From: Rhodoplanes sp963712435
GTDB taxonomy: Bacteria; Pseudomonadota; Alphaproteobacteria; Rhizobiales; Xanthobacteraceae
Length of the DNA stretch: 64,000 nt
Direction: 5' to 3'
Assembly: GCA_963712435.1 (NCBI GenBank)
Contig: CAVQIB010000005.1
Coordinates: 229,032 to 293,031 of the forward strand
The notes beneath the pieces were generated by a model. It was not told the DNA's origin. It did not search any database and saw only the letters and a list, made by a program, of their open reading frames with translations. Position 1 is the stretch's first letter. The number at the start of each line of letters is the position of its first letter. Positions 9,352 to 18,201 of this stretch are shown here, piece after piece. Made by a program: the position numbers and the translations under genes.

Positions 9352-9555
9352 ATGCAAAAAGGCACCGTCAAATGGTTTAACCCCACCAAGGGCTATGGGT
9401 TCATCCGACCGTCGACCGGCGAGAAGGACGTGTTCGTCCACATCTCCGCAGTCGAGCGCGCCGGTCTCAGCACCCTGAATGAAGGTCAGGTGGTCGAGTA
9501 CGAACTCGTCACCAACCGCGGCAAAACATCCGCGGAGAACCTCAAGGTCGCATAA
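9352..9555 (+). CDS. Cold-shock-domain protein (CspA family)
   Basis: This encodes a 67-residue OB-fold protein, MQKGTVKWFNPTKGYGFI. The RNP1 (KGYGFI) and RNP2 (DVFVHIS) nucleic-acid-binding motifs are intact. Family members bind single-stranded RNA/DNA and melt secondary structure in the cytosol. A perfect AGGAGG ribosome-binding site precedes ATG 9352, and a strong terminator follows at 9601, so it is an independent unit. It could respond to cold or be constitutive; sequence alone cannot tell. Confidence 0.96.
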   Translation: MQKGTVKWFNPTKGYGFIRPSTGEKDVFVHISAVERAGLSTLNEGQVVEYELVTNRGKTSAENLKVA

Positions 9556-9600
9556 AAGCGACGAGCCGGTCATCCCGGCTTTGCGGGTGCTTGCCCGTAG

Positions 9601-9626
9601 CCCCCGGTTCCGGCCGGGGGTTTTTT
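9601..9626 (+). terminator. Rho-independent terminator of the cold-shock gene
   Basis: A 7-bp stem CCCCCGG / CCGGGGG with a 6-base loop is followed directly by six T residues, 45 bases past the stop codon. Confidence 0.9.
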
Positions 9627-9869
9627 GTTGTCTTCACGCGCGCGACACCCAGCCGGCTCTCTCCCAGTCATCCGGATAACAGCGCGCGTGCATGCGGCCA
9701 ACATGGCGGCGGAGTTTGCCCGCCGTTCGGCGGCCCGTGCGCAGCGGCGCATCGAAGCGCGCGCACGACAAGACCTGCCCCGTCCGCAAGCACAGTGATT
9801 GGGCTCATCCGCAGGACGGTCCGCACCGCTTTGCGCGCGCGGCGTTCCGACGAAAAGAATGCGCCGGCG

Positions 9870-10524
9870 TCAATCGGACGGGGAAATCAGCATGTCGGGG
9901 CGATCGCTCGCGCCGGCGACCTTGCAGCGTCCGTCGACCACCGCAAGCCGGCCCTCGGCGAGCCAGCGCAAGGCAAGCGGATAGATGCGGTGCTCGGCTG
10001 CGAGCACGCGCGCGCCCAGCGTGTCGGGCGTGTCGTCGTCGCGCACCGGAACCGCCGCCTGGACGATGATCGGGCCGGAATCCATCTCCGGAATGACGAA
10101 GTGGACGGAGGCGCCATGCAGCTTCACGCCGGCGGCGAGCGCGCGCGCATGCGTGTCGAGACCCTTGAAGGCGGGCAGCAGGGCAGGGTGGATGTTGATC
10201 AGCCGGCCCTGCCAGCGCGACACGAACCACGGGGTGAACAGCCGCATGAAACCGGCGAGGCAGATCAGGTCGATCCGCTGCGCCGACAGTTCGGCGTCGA
10301 GCGCCTGCTCGAACGCCGTGCGGTCCTTGCCGAACGTCGTGTGGTCGATGACCGCGCGTCGCGATCCCCGCAGCCTGCGCCCGCGCGAGCCCGGCGGCGT
10401 CCGCACGATTGGAGACGACGAGCGCGATCTCGGCCGGATAGGCGGGATCCGCCGCCGCGGAAATGAGCGCCGCCATGTTCGAGCCGCGGCCGGAAATCAG
10501 GATGGCGACGCGCTTGCGCTGCAT
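9870..10524 (-). CDS. purN: Phosphoribosylglycinamide formyltransferase
   Basis: This is a 217-residue enzyme once one extra base near 10360 is removed. It transfers a formyl group from 10-formyl-THF to GAR in purine synthesis. It starts MQRKRVAILISGRGSNM (phosphate-binding SGRGSN) and has the catalytic segment NIHPALLPAFKG with the HPALLP His, then the conserved acidic site PEMDSGPII. ATG 10524 has its own ribosome-binding site (GAGGGG). It is immediately downstream of purM, with no stop codon between them in the same frame. Confidence 0.92.
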
Positions 10525-11613
10525 GGTCCCCTCGCAGGCCCACGTCCCGAGGGTGAGCCGCCCGGCATAGGCGACGCGGGCGCCGGCCGCCTCGACCACC
10601 GCGCCGAGCGGCACGACGCTGTGGCCGGCCTGTGCGAACGCGGATTCGACCGCGCCGGCGCGGTCGGGGGCGGTGATCGCCACCATGCCGACGCCGCAGT
10701 TGAACGTGCGCAGCATTTCCGTCTCGGCGATTCCGCCGGCCCAGGCGAGCCACTGGAACACCGGAAGGACCGGCACGCAGGCAAGGTCGATCCGCACGCC
10801 GAGACCTGGCGGCAAGACGCGCGGAATGTTGTCGGTCAATCCGCCGCCGGTGATGTGGGCGAGCGCTTTCACCGCTCCGGTCCCGCGGATCGCGGCGAGG
10901 CAGGCCGGCACATAAATCAGGGTCGGCGTGAGGAACGCCTGGCCAAGCGAGAGTGCGGGCTCGAAGGGCGCGGGCTCGTCCCAGCGCAGGCCTTGTTGCT
11001 CCACCACCCGGCGGACCAGCGAAAAGCCGTTGGAATGGACGCCCGCGGACACGATCCCGAGCACCGCGTCGCCCGGAGCGATGTCGCCACGGGGCAACAG
11101 CATGTCGCGCTCCGCAGCCCCGACGGCGAAGCCGGCGAGATCGTAGTCGCCTGGCGCGTAGAGGCCGGGCATCTCCGCGGTCTCCCCGCCAATGAGCGCG
11201 CAATTGGCCTGGCGGCAGCCCGCCGCCACGCCCGCGACGACGCTTGCGCCGACCTTGGGATCGAGCTTGCCGCAGGCAAAATAATCGAGGAAGAACAAAG
11301 GCTCAGCGCCTTGAACGACGAGGTCGTTCACCGACATTGCGACGAGGTCGATGCCGATCGTGTCGTGCCGACCGGTCTCGATGGCGATCTTGAGCTTGGT
11401 GCCGACGCCGTCGGTGGCGGCGACCAGGACCGGGTCCTTGAAGCCCGCCCGCGCGAGATCGAACAGGCCGCCGAACCCGCCGATCTCCCCATTCGCCCCC
11501 GGCCGCGCGGTTCCGCGCACCAGCGGCTTGATCAGGTCGACCATCCTGGCGCCGGCGTCGATGTCGACACCGGCGTCGGCGTAACTCAGGCCCGCTCGGA
11601 TTGTTTCGCGCAT
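10525..11613 (-). CDS. purM: Phosphoribosylformylglycinamidine cyclo-ligase (AIR synthase)
   Basis: This is the approximately 360-residue AIR synthase, which closes FGAM to AIR using ATP. The start is MRETIRAGLSYADAGVDIDAG; the Asp-rich metal/phosphate motif VLVAATDGVGTKL, LIGGETAEMPG and HITGGGLTDNIPR are all present. The reading frame runs without a stop codon through LTLGTWACEGT into the PurN start MQRKRV. Normally purM ends just before purN, so either a stop has been lost by a base error or the two enzymes are translated as a fusion. purM-purN operons are standard. Confidence 0.93.
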
Positions 11614-11721
11614 GGTGGATGGCCCGGTTCGAACGGCGGAAAAGAAGCTAGCGCGAGACCCCTGATCGCAATATCAGAAGTGGTTCTTGTCTAGCGTGAT
11701 GCGAGGTCGACTGATTGCAGT

Positions 11722-12291
11722 ATGAATACGCCAGGGCCAACCTTTAACCTTCCCAATCTTATCACGATCGGGCGGATCATGCTCGTTCCGGCGCTCGTCT
11801 GGGCGATAGCCGCCGGCGAGCCGAAGATCGCGTTCGGCCTGTTCCTCGCGGCCGGGCTGAGCGACGCCGTGGACGGCTTCCTCGCCAAACGGTTCGGCAT
11901 GTCCACCGACTTCGGCGCCTTGCTCGATCCGCTGGCCGACAAGGCGCTCATCATTTCGGTGTTCGTCGGGCTGGGCATTACCGGGGCGATCCCGCTGTGG
12001 CTGGTCGTCATCGTGGTCTCCCGCGATATCCTGATCATCGGCGCCGTCATGCTGTCGCTGCTGCTCGGCAAGCCCGTCAAGGTGCGGCCGCTGCTCGTCT
12101 CCAAACTCAACACGGTGGTGCAGATCGTGTTCGCCTGTCTCGTCCTTGGCTCGCTCGCCTTCGGCTTCGATGCGGGAATGCTGGAGAATGTCTTGATGCT
12201 TGCGGTCGCGACCCTCACCCTTGTGTCGATCGGCTTTTACACGCGCGAATGGATACGCCACATGAACGCGCAAGGGCACGAGCTCGGCTGA
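11722..12291 (+). CDS. CDP-alcohol phosphatidyltransferase family protein
   Basis: This encodes a 189-residue inner-membrane enzyme. The full catalytic pattern D-G-x2-A-x-R-x-G-x3-D-x3-D is visible in SDAVDGFLAKRFGMSTDFG followed by ALLDPLADK. About five to six hydrophobic helices follow. The length and N-terminus (NLPNLITIGRIMLVP) resemble PgsA-like phosphatidylglycerophosphate synthases, but the family also makes other phospholipids, so no symbol is given. The stop codon overlaps the next ATG (TGATG), so translation is coupled to hda. It is divergent from purM. Confidence 0.88.
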   Translation: MNTPGPTFNLPNLITIGRIMLVPALVWAIAAGEPKIAFGLFLAAGLSDAVDGFLAKRFGMSTDFGALLDPLADKALIISVFVGLGITGAIPLWLVVIVVSRDILIIGAVMLSLLLGKPVKVRPLLVSKLNTVVQIVFACLVLGSLAFGFDAGMLENVLMLAVATLTLVSIGFYTREWIRHMNAQGHELG

Positions 12292-12990
12292 TGGGCGCGC
12301 GGGCGCGCGAGCCGGTGCAGCTGACGCTTGCTCTCGACCATCCCGAGAGTTCTGGCGCGCGACGATTTCGTGGCGGGGCCGACCAATGCGGCGGCGCTCG
12401 ACATGGTCGAGCGCTGGCCCGATTGGCCGGCGCGAACGCTTGCGCTGGTCGGCCCGCGCGGCTCGGGCAAGAGCCATCTCGCCGCCATTTGGGCGGCGCG
12501 CGCCGGCGCGCGCATTGTCGCCGCGCGCATGCTCGACGGACCCTCGGTGCCGGCGGCCTTGGCGAGCGGCGCGGTGGTGATCGAGGATGCGGCCGAGGGG
12601 GTGGTGAACGAGCGCGCCTTGTTCCATCTCCTCAATATCGCCGGCGAGGAGCAAGGCCATGTGCTCCTGACGGCGCAGAGCGCGCCCGCCGCCTGGACGC
12701 TGCGGCTCGCCGATCTCGCCTCGCGGCTGCGCGCCATCCCTGTGGTCACCGTCGCGCCGCCCGACGATGCGCTGTTCCGCACGGTCATGGTCAAGCTGTT
12801 CGCCGACCGTCAACTGACCGTGGACGAAGCCCTGCTCGTCTATCTCGAGCGGCGGGTCGAACGCTCGCTCATCGCCGCGCAAAGGATCGTCGCGGCGCTC
12901 GACGGCGAAGGGCTGCGCCAGCACCGTCCGGTCACGCGCGCGCTCGCCGCCGAATTTCTTGACGCCCAGGACGGCGTTTTCCGCGGCTAA
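12291..12990 (+). CDS. hdaA: DnaA-homologous regulator HdaA (one frame break)
   Basis: This is an approximately 232-residue AAA+ protein lacking the DnaA DNA-binding domain. It starts MGARAREPVQLTLALDHPES, and after one extra base near 12354 continues ARDDFVAGPTNAAALDMVER. The Walker A is VGPRGSGKSHL, the Walker-B region VVIEDAAEG, sensor LRLADLASRLRA. The N-terminal QLTL motif is the sliding-clamp-binding element used by Hda to stimulate ATP hydrolysis by DnaA during replication. Its place before ppk matches the gene order I expect in Bradyrhizobium relatives. Confidence 0.88.
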
Positions 12991-13093
12991 GGCGTTGTGC
13001 GCTTGTCGTAGTAGGCAGCGACGACTCGCGATAAGCTTGTCGCCGATCCAAAGGCTGGCCGACGGCCGACGTGCTCCGGACCTCAAGGTAAAC

Positions 13094-15304
13094 ATGATGG
13101 CTGATCGAAAACTATCTGTTCTGTCTATGGAAACAGCAGAAGTGGCCCCGGTGGCGGCCGACCAGCCATCGCCTCTCAAGGGGTCTCCGGAGCGGTTCTT
13201 CAACCGTGAGCTGTCCTGGCTGCAGTTCAACCGGAGAGTTCTGGAGGAAGCGGAGAACCCGAACCATCCGCTCCTCGAGCGGGTGCGGTTCCTGTCCATC
13301 TCCGCCAACAATCTCGACGAATTCTTCATGGTGCGGGTGGCCGGCTATATCGGTCAGGTCGACGCGGGCATCACCACCAAGAGCCCGGACGGACTGACCC
13401 CGAAAGACCAATTGGCGCGCATCAACGAGGCGGTCGCCACGCTTGCGGTCGATCAGCAGCAGCGCTGGCGCGCGCTGAAGAAGGACTTGGCCGACGCCAG
13501 TATCGTGTTTGCCGAAGCGGACTCGCTCAAGAAAACCGATCGGCATTGGCTCGAGGACTATTTCCTGCACCGGATCTTTCCGGTCCTGACGCCGCTCGCG
13601 ATCGACCCGGCGCATCCGTTTCCCTTCATTCCGAATTTCAGCTTCTCGCTCGCTTTGCATCTGGCGCGCACGCATGACGGACGACCGCTGAACGCCCTCA
13701 TCCGCGTGCCGCCGAAGGTGGAGCGGTTCATTCGGCTGCCGGCGGAAGACGGCGGCGTCGTGCGCCTGATCACGCTCGAACAGGTGATCGCCTTGTTCGT
13801 TCCTCGCCTGTTCCCCGGCTACTCGGTCAAAGGGCAGGGCGGCTTCCGCGTCCTGCGCGACTCCGAAGTCGAAATCGAGGAAGAGGCCGAGGACCTCGTG
13901 CGCCTGTACGAGACGGCGCTGAAACAGCGCCGGCGCGGCTCGGTCATCCGGCTCGAAGTCGATGCGGCGATGCCGGCCGAACTGCGGCGCTTCGTTCAAC
14001 GCGAACTCGCCGTCGCCGACGACGAGGTCTTCACGGTCGAGGGCGCGCTGGCGCTGGCCGAACTCGCGCAGCTGTCGTCGCTCAACCGGCTCGACCTCGA
14101 ATGGAAGCCGTACAAGCCGCGCTTTCCCGAGCGCATCCGCGAGCAAGCCGGCGACTGCTTCGCGGCCATCCGGCAGAAGGACCTGATCGTCCATCATCCT
14201 TACGAGTCGTTCGACGTCGTCGTGCAGTTCCTGCAGCAGGCGGCGCGCGACCCCGACGTGGTCGCGATCAAGCAGACGCTCTACCGCACCTCGAAGGACA
14301 GCCCGATCGTGCAAGACGCTCGCGGAGGCGGCCGAACTGGGCAAGTCGGTCACCGCGGTCGTCGAGCTGAAGGCGCGCTTCGACGAGGAAGCGAACATCC
14401 GCTGGGCGCGCGATCTGGAGCGGGCCGGCGCGCAGGTCGTGTACGGCTTCATCGAGTTGAAGACGCACGCCAAGCTGTCGCTCGTGGTGCGCCGGGAGGG
14501 CGGCTCGCCTCTATCCTATGTCCACACCGGCACGGGCAATTATCACCCGGTCACGGCGCGGGTTTACACCGATCTGTCCTTCTTCACCGCCGATCCGGCC
14601 ATTGCGCCGCGACGTCGCCCGCATCTTCAATTTCATCACCGGCTATGCGGAGCCCGCCGGGCTCGAGCGCATGGCCGCCTCGCCGCTCAATCTGCGCAAG
14701 CGCATCATGGATCACATCGCCCAGGAAATTTCCCATGCGCGCGCCGGCCGGCCGGCGGCGATCTGGATGAAGATGAACTCGCTGGTCGATCCCGGCATCG
14801 TCGATGCGCTGTACGAGGCCGTCGCAGGCGGGCGTTCCGGTCGACCTCGTGGTGCGCGGCATCTGTTGCCTGCGCCCGGGGGTGAGCGGCCTGTCCGAGA
14901 ACATCCGGGTCAAGTCGATCGTCGGGCGGTTTCTCGAGCACAGCCGCATCTTCTGCTTCGGCGGCGGCCACGGCCTGCCGCACCCGAAGGCGCATGTCTA
15001 CATTTCGTCGGCCGACATGATGCCGCGCAATCTCGACCGCCGGGTCGAGGCGCTATGTCCGATCCTCAATCCGACCGTGCATCAGCAGGTGCTCGATCAG
15101 ATCATGATCGCCAATCTCAAGGACAACCAGCAGAGCTGGATGCTCTTGCCTGACGGAACATGGACGCGTATCAAGGTCGCCGCGGGCGACGAGCCGTTCA
15201 ATGCGCACAAATATTTCATGACCAATCCGAGCCTGTCCGGCCGCGGAAAATCGCTCAAGGAATCGTCGCCCCGCAGCCTCACGCGGCGGGGAGAACGTGC
15301 CTAG
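13094..15304 (+). CDS. ppk: Polyphosphate kinase 1 (three frame breaks)
   Basis: This encodes about 736 residues after removing single extra bases at 14312, about 14607 and 14821. It reversibly polymerises ATP gamma-phosphate into polyphosphate. The N-terminal domain starts with FFNRELSWLQFNRRVLEEA and SANNLDEFFMVRVAG. The catalytic core has IKQTLYRTSKDSPIV, the catalytic-His strand LSYVHTGTGNYHP, and the C-terminal ISSADMMPRNLDRRVE. ATG 13094/13097 follows AAGG. The last bases overlap the GTG start of ppx, so the polymer-making and polymer-cutting enzymes are translationally linked. Confidence 0.94.
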
Positions 15305-16856
15305 CCGAAACCGAACAAGCCATGCCGCCGCCAAGGGTCGTCTCGATCATGGCCCGCCCATTGCGGTCATCGACATCGGATCGAATTCGGTCCGCCTCGT
15401 CGCCTATGAAGGCCTGACCCGCAGCCCCACGCCGATCTTCAACGAGAAGGTGCTCGCCGGGCTCGGGCGTGAGGTCCAATCGACCGGCCTGCTCGCGCGC
15501 GACGCCGTGGAGCGGGCGCTGTCGTCGCTGCGGCGCTTCCGTTCGCTGTGCGACGCGATGGGCGCGCGCCGGCTGTGGATCATCGCCACCGCCGCGTGCC
15601 GCGACGCCGTGAACGGTCCGGACTTCATCGGCGAGGCCGAGAAGATCTGCCGCGTCAAGATCGACGTGATCTCCGGCAAGCGGGAGGCGGAGCTGTCGGC
15701 GCTCGGCGTTCTGTCCGGCATTCACGAGCCCGACGGCCTGGTCGGAGATCTCGGCGGCGGATCGCTCGAGCTCATCGACCTGCGCGGTTCGCGCTGCCGG
15801 GCGGCCACCACGGTGCCGCTGGGCGGGCTCGCGCTCCAGGACAGTTCCGAGAAATCGCTGAAGAAAGCGGAAAAGATCGTCGAAACGACGCTCGGCGGCG
15901 TGCGGTTTTTAGGGGCGGGCGCGGGCCGCGCCTTCTATTCGGTCGGCGGCACCTGGCGTGCGCTCGCCCGCCTGCATATGCGCCAGACGGGCTATCCGCT
16001 GCATGTGATGCATGGCTATTCGATCCCCGCCAAGGAGGCGCTCGAATTCGTCCGCCTCGTGCGGCGCGTCAATCCCGACATGCTGTCGCAGATCGAGGCG
16101 GTGACGGACGCGCGGCGGCCTCTGCTCGGTTATGCCGCGCTGGTGCATGGAGCACATCATCCGGCGCGCCAAGCCGCGCGAGATCGTGGTCTCCGCGGCC
16201 GGGGTGCGCGAAGGGCTGCTCTACTCGCTGCTCAAGGAGAAGGAGCAAAAGCGCGACGCGCTGCTCGCCGCGGCGGGCGACCTCAACGTGCTGCGCTCGC
16301 GCTCGCCGCAGCACGGCGAGGAGCTGATCCGCTGGACCGACAGGTTCATGTCCTCGTCGAAGATCGAGGAGACGGCCGAAGAGGTGCGCCTGCGCCATGC
16401 CGCCTGTCTGCTCGCCGATATCGGCTGGCGCGCCCATCCCGACTACCGCGGCGAGCAGTCGCTCAACATCATCGCGCATGCGAGCTTTCGTCGGCGTCGA
16501 TCACCCCGGGCGCGCCTATCTCGCGCTGGCGGTGTTTTTCCGCCATGTCGGGCTGTGGGAGGGCGAGCTGTCGCCGCATGTGCGCGAACTCGCAAGCGCC
16601 GCGGATGATCGACCGTGCGCGCGTGCTCGGGGGCGCGTTGCGGGTCGCCTATCTGATATCCGCGGCGATGCCCGGCATTCTGCCCGAAGTGCCGCTCGCG
16701 GTCGTTCGCGGCCAGCTCGTGCTCTCGCTGAAAGGCCGGTACGCCACGCTGGGCGGGGAGCGCCTGTACAACCGGTTGCGGCAGCTTGCGCGCCTGATCG
16801 GGCGCGACGTCGATCTCCGTCTCAAGCTGAGCCGGGCGCCCGGTCGACGGCGATGA
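15297..16856 (+). CDS. ppx: Exopolyphosphatase / Ppx-GppA phosphatase (three frame breaks)
   Basis: This encodes about 518 residues. GTG 15297 overlaps the ppk stop. The actin-like ATPase phosphate-1 loop AVIDIGSNSVRLV and the phosphate-2 loop GLVGDLGGGSLEL are intact; the C-terminal HD-type helical part has RLRHAACLLADIGWRAHPDY. Three extra bases (16146, about 16491, about 16602) each shift frame, and together they restore the original frame, so the long open frame ends at the correct stop. The enzyme removes terminal phosphate from polyphosphate or pppGpp. The 3' end overlaps that of rnd by 35 bases, convergent. Confidence 0.92.
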   Translation: MPSRNRTSHAAAKGRLDHGPPIAVIDIGSNSVRLVAYEGLTRSPTPIFNEKVLAGLGREVQSTGLLARDAVERALSSLRRFRSLCDAMGARRLWIIATAACRDAVNGPDFIGEAEKICRVKIDVISGKREAELSALGVLSGIHEPDGLVGDLGGGSLELIDLRGSRCRAATTVPLGGLALQDSSEKSLKKAEKIVETTLGGVRFLGAGAGRAFYSVGGTWRALARLHMRQTGYPLHVMHGYSIPAKEALEFVRLVRRVNPDMLSQIEAVTDARRPLLGYAALVHGAHHPARQAARDRGLRGRGARRAALLAAQGEGAKARRAARRGGRPQRAALALAAARRGADPLDRQVHVLVEDRGDGRRGAPAPCRLSARRYRLARPSRLPRRAVAQHHRACELSSASITPGAPISRWRCFSAMSGCGRASCRRMCANSQAPRMIDRARVLGGALRVAYLISAAMPGILPEVPLAVVRGQLVLSLKGRYATLGGERLYNRLRQLARLIGRDVDLRLKLSRAPGRRR

Positions 16857-18041
16857 CGCGGTTGCGCTCGATGGCGAGCGCGAGGTCGCCATGCTTGAGG
16901 GCGAGCGCTTTTTCGCCGAACAGTTCGCGGCGCCAGCCCTTGAGCGCGCGGCACCTCGGCGTTGTCGTGGGCGACGATCCGCTCGAGATCGTCCACCGTC
17001 GCAATCACCTTGGCGGCGACGCCGTGTTTCTCGGCGGTCATCCGCAGCAGCACTTTCAGGAGCTCCACCGTCGCGCTCGCATTGGCCTGGGCGCGCGAGC
17101 GCTCGAGCCGCGGCAGCGTTTTCGGATCGCGCGAAAGGCCGCGCCGGACGCCGTCGAGAATGTCCTGTCCCCATTTGGACCGTTCGAAGCCCTTCGGCAG
17201 CGAGCGCAGCGCCGCAAGACCCTCCGGCGTGGTCGGCGCCTGAATGGCGATATCGCCGATGACCTCGTCCTTGAGCACGCGGCCGCGCGGCACGTCGCGC
17301 AGTTGCGCCTCGCGTTCCCGCCAGGCGGCAAGCTCGATCAGGATTGCGAGCTCCTTGGGCTTGCGCACGCGGCTCTTCAGCCTTTCCCAGGCCGTCGCCG
17401 GGTCGGCGCGATAGGTCTCGGGCGAGGTGAGGATCTCCATTTCCTCGTCGACCCAATTGGTGCGTCCGCGCTCGGCCAGATCGGCCGCGAGCGCGAGATA
17501 GACGTCGCGCAGATGGGTGACGTCGGAGATCGCATAGGATGTCTGCGCCGAGCGTCAGCGGCCGCCGCGCCCAGTCGGTGAAGCGGCTCGACTTGTCGAG
17601 GGCGTCGCCGGTGATGCGCTGGACCAGCTGGTCGTAGGAGATCGCGTCGCCATAGCCCAGCACCATCGCGGCGACCTGGGTGTCGAACAGCGGGCGCGGG
17701 ATCAGCGCCGCCTGGTGCCAGATGATCTCCACATCCTGGCGGGCGGCATGGAAGACCTTGATCACCCGTTCATTCGCCATCAGCGCATAGAAGGGGCTGA
17801 GATCGATTTCCGCGGCGAGCGCGTCGATGACGAGCGCTTCGGCCGGACTGGCCATCTGGGCGACGCAGAGCAGCGGGTAGTAGGTCGACTCGCGCAGGAA
17901 TTCGGTGTCGACGGTCACGTAGGGGTGGCGCGCCATGCGCTCGCACGCGGCTGCGAGGTCCTCGGTCGTCGTGATCAGCTCCGCCGCGAAGGAAGCATGG
18001 TTGCTCCCTCTGGCTCGCAAACGCGGGTCCTCGATCAACAT
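16822..18041 (-). CDS. rnd: Ribonuclease D (two frame breaks)
   Basis: This encodes about 405 residues; a 3'-5' exoribonuclease that trims tRNA 3' ends. DEDDy exonuclease motifs are visible: VTVDTEFLRE (Exo I, DxE), FHAARQDVEI (Exo II, D), and after a frame change near 17548, SYAISDVTHL (Exo III, Y-x3-D). The HRDC-like helical domain follows (ELAAWREREAQLRDVPRGRV). A second extra base near 16953 precedes the end KGWRRELFGEKALALKHG. The start is uncertain: ATG 18041 lacks a good Shine-Dalgarno, and some homologues begin nearer AELITTTEDLA. Confidence 0.88.
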
Positions 18042-18201
18042 CGCTTTTGGCAAACGGCTCTCGACGGGACGAACAAAATGAGAATCACCACTCAACGTGT
18101 CGTTTTCACGCGGTTTTTTGTCATGGTCAAAGCATCATACAGAGCGGGTGCGGCGAGGTCGAGGAGGAATTCGGGCGTAACACGCTTGAGTCGCTTCGAG
18201 G

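Noticed and set aside
9691..9801. A short GTG-started Arg/Ala-rich frame between the cold-shock gene and purN.
   Set aside because: It has 36 codons, no ribosome-binding site and no family resemblance; the composition is what random GC-rich DNA gives.
11674..13329. A 551-codon antisense frame across the phosphatidyltransferase, hda and ppk.
   Set aside because: It spans three well-identified genes on the other strand, and its composition (Arg/Asp/Gly-rich, repetitive) is that of a shadow frame.
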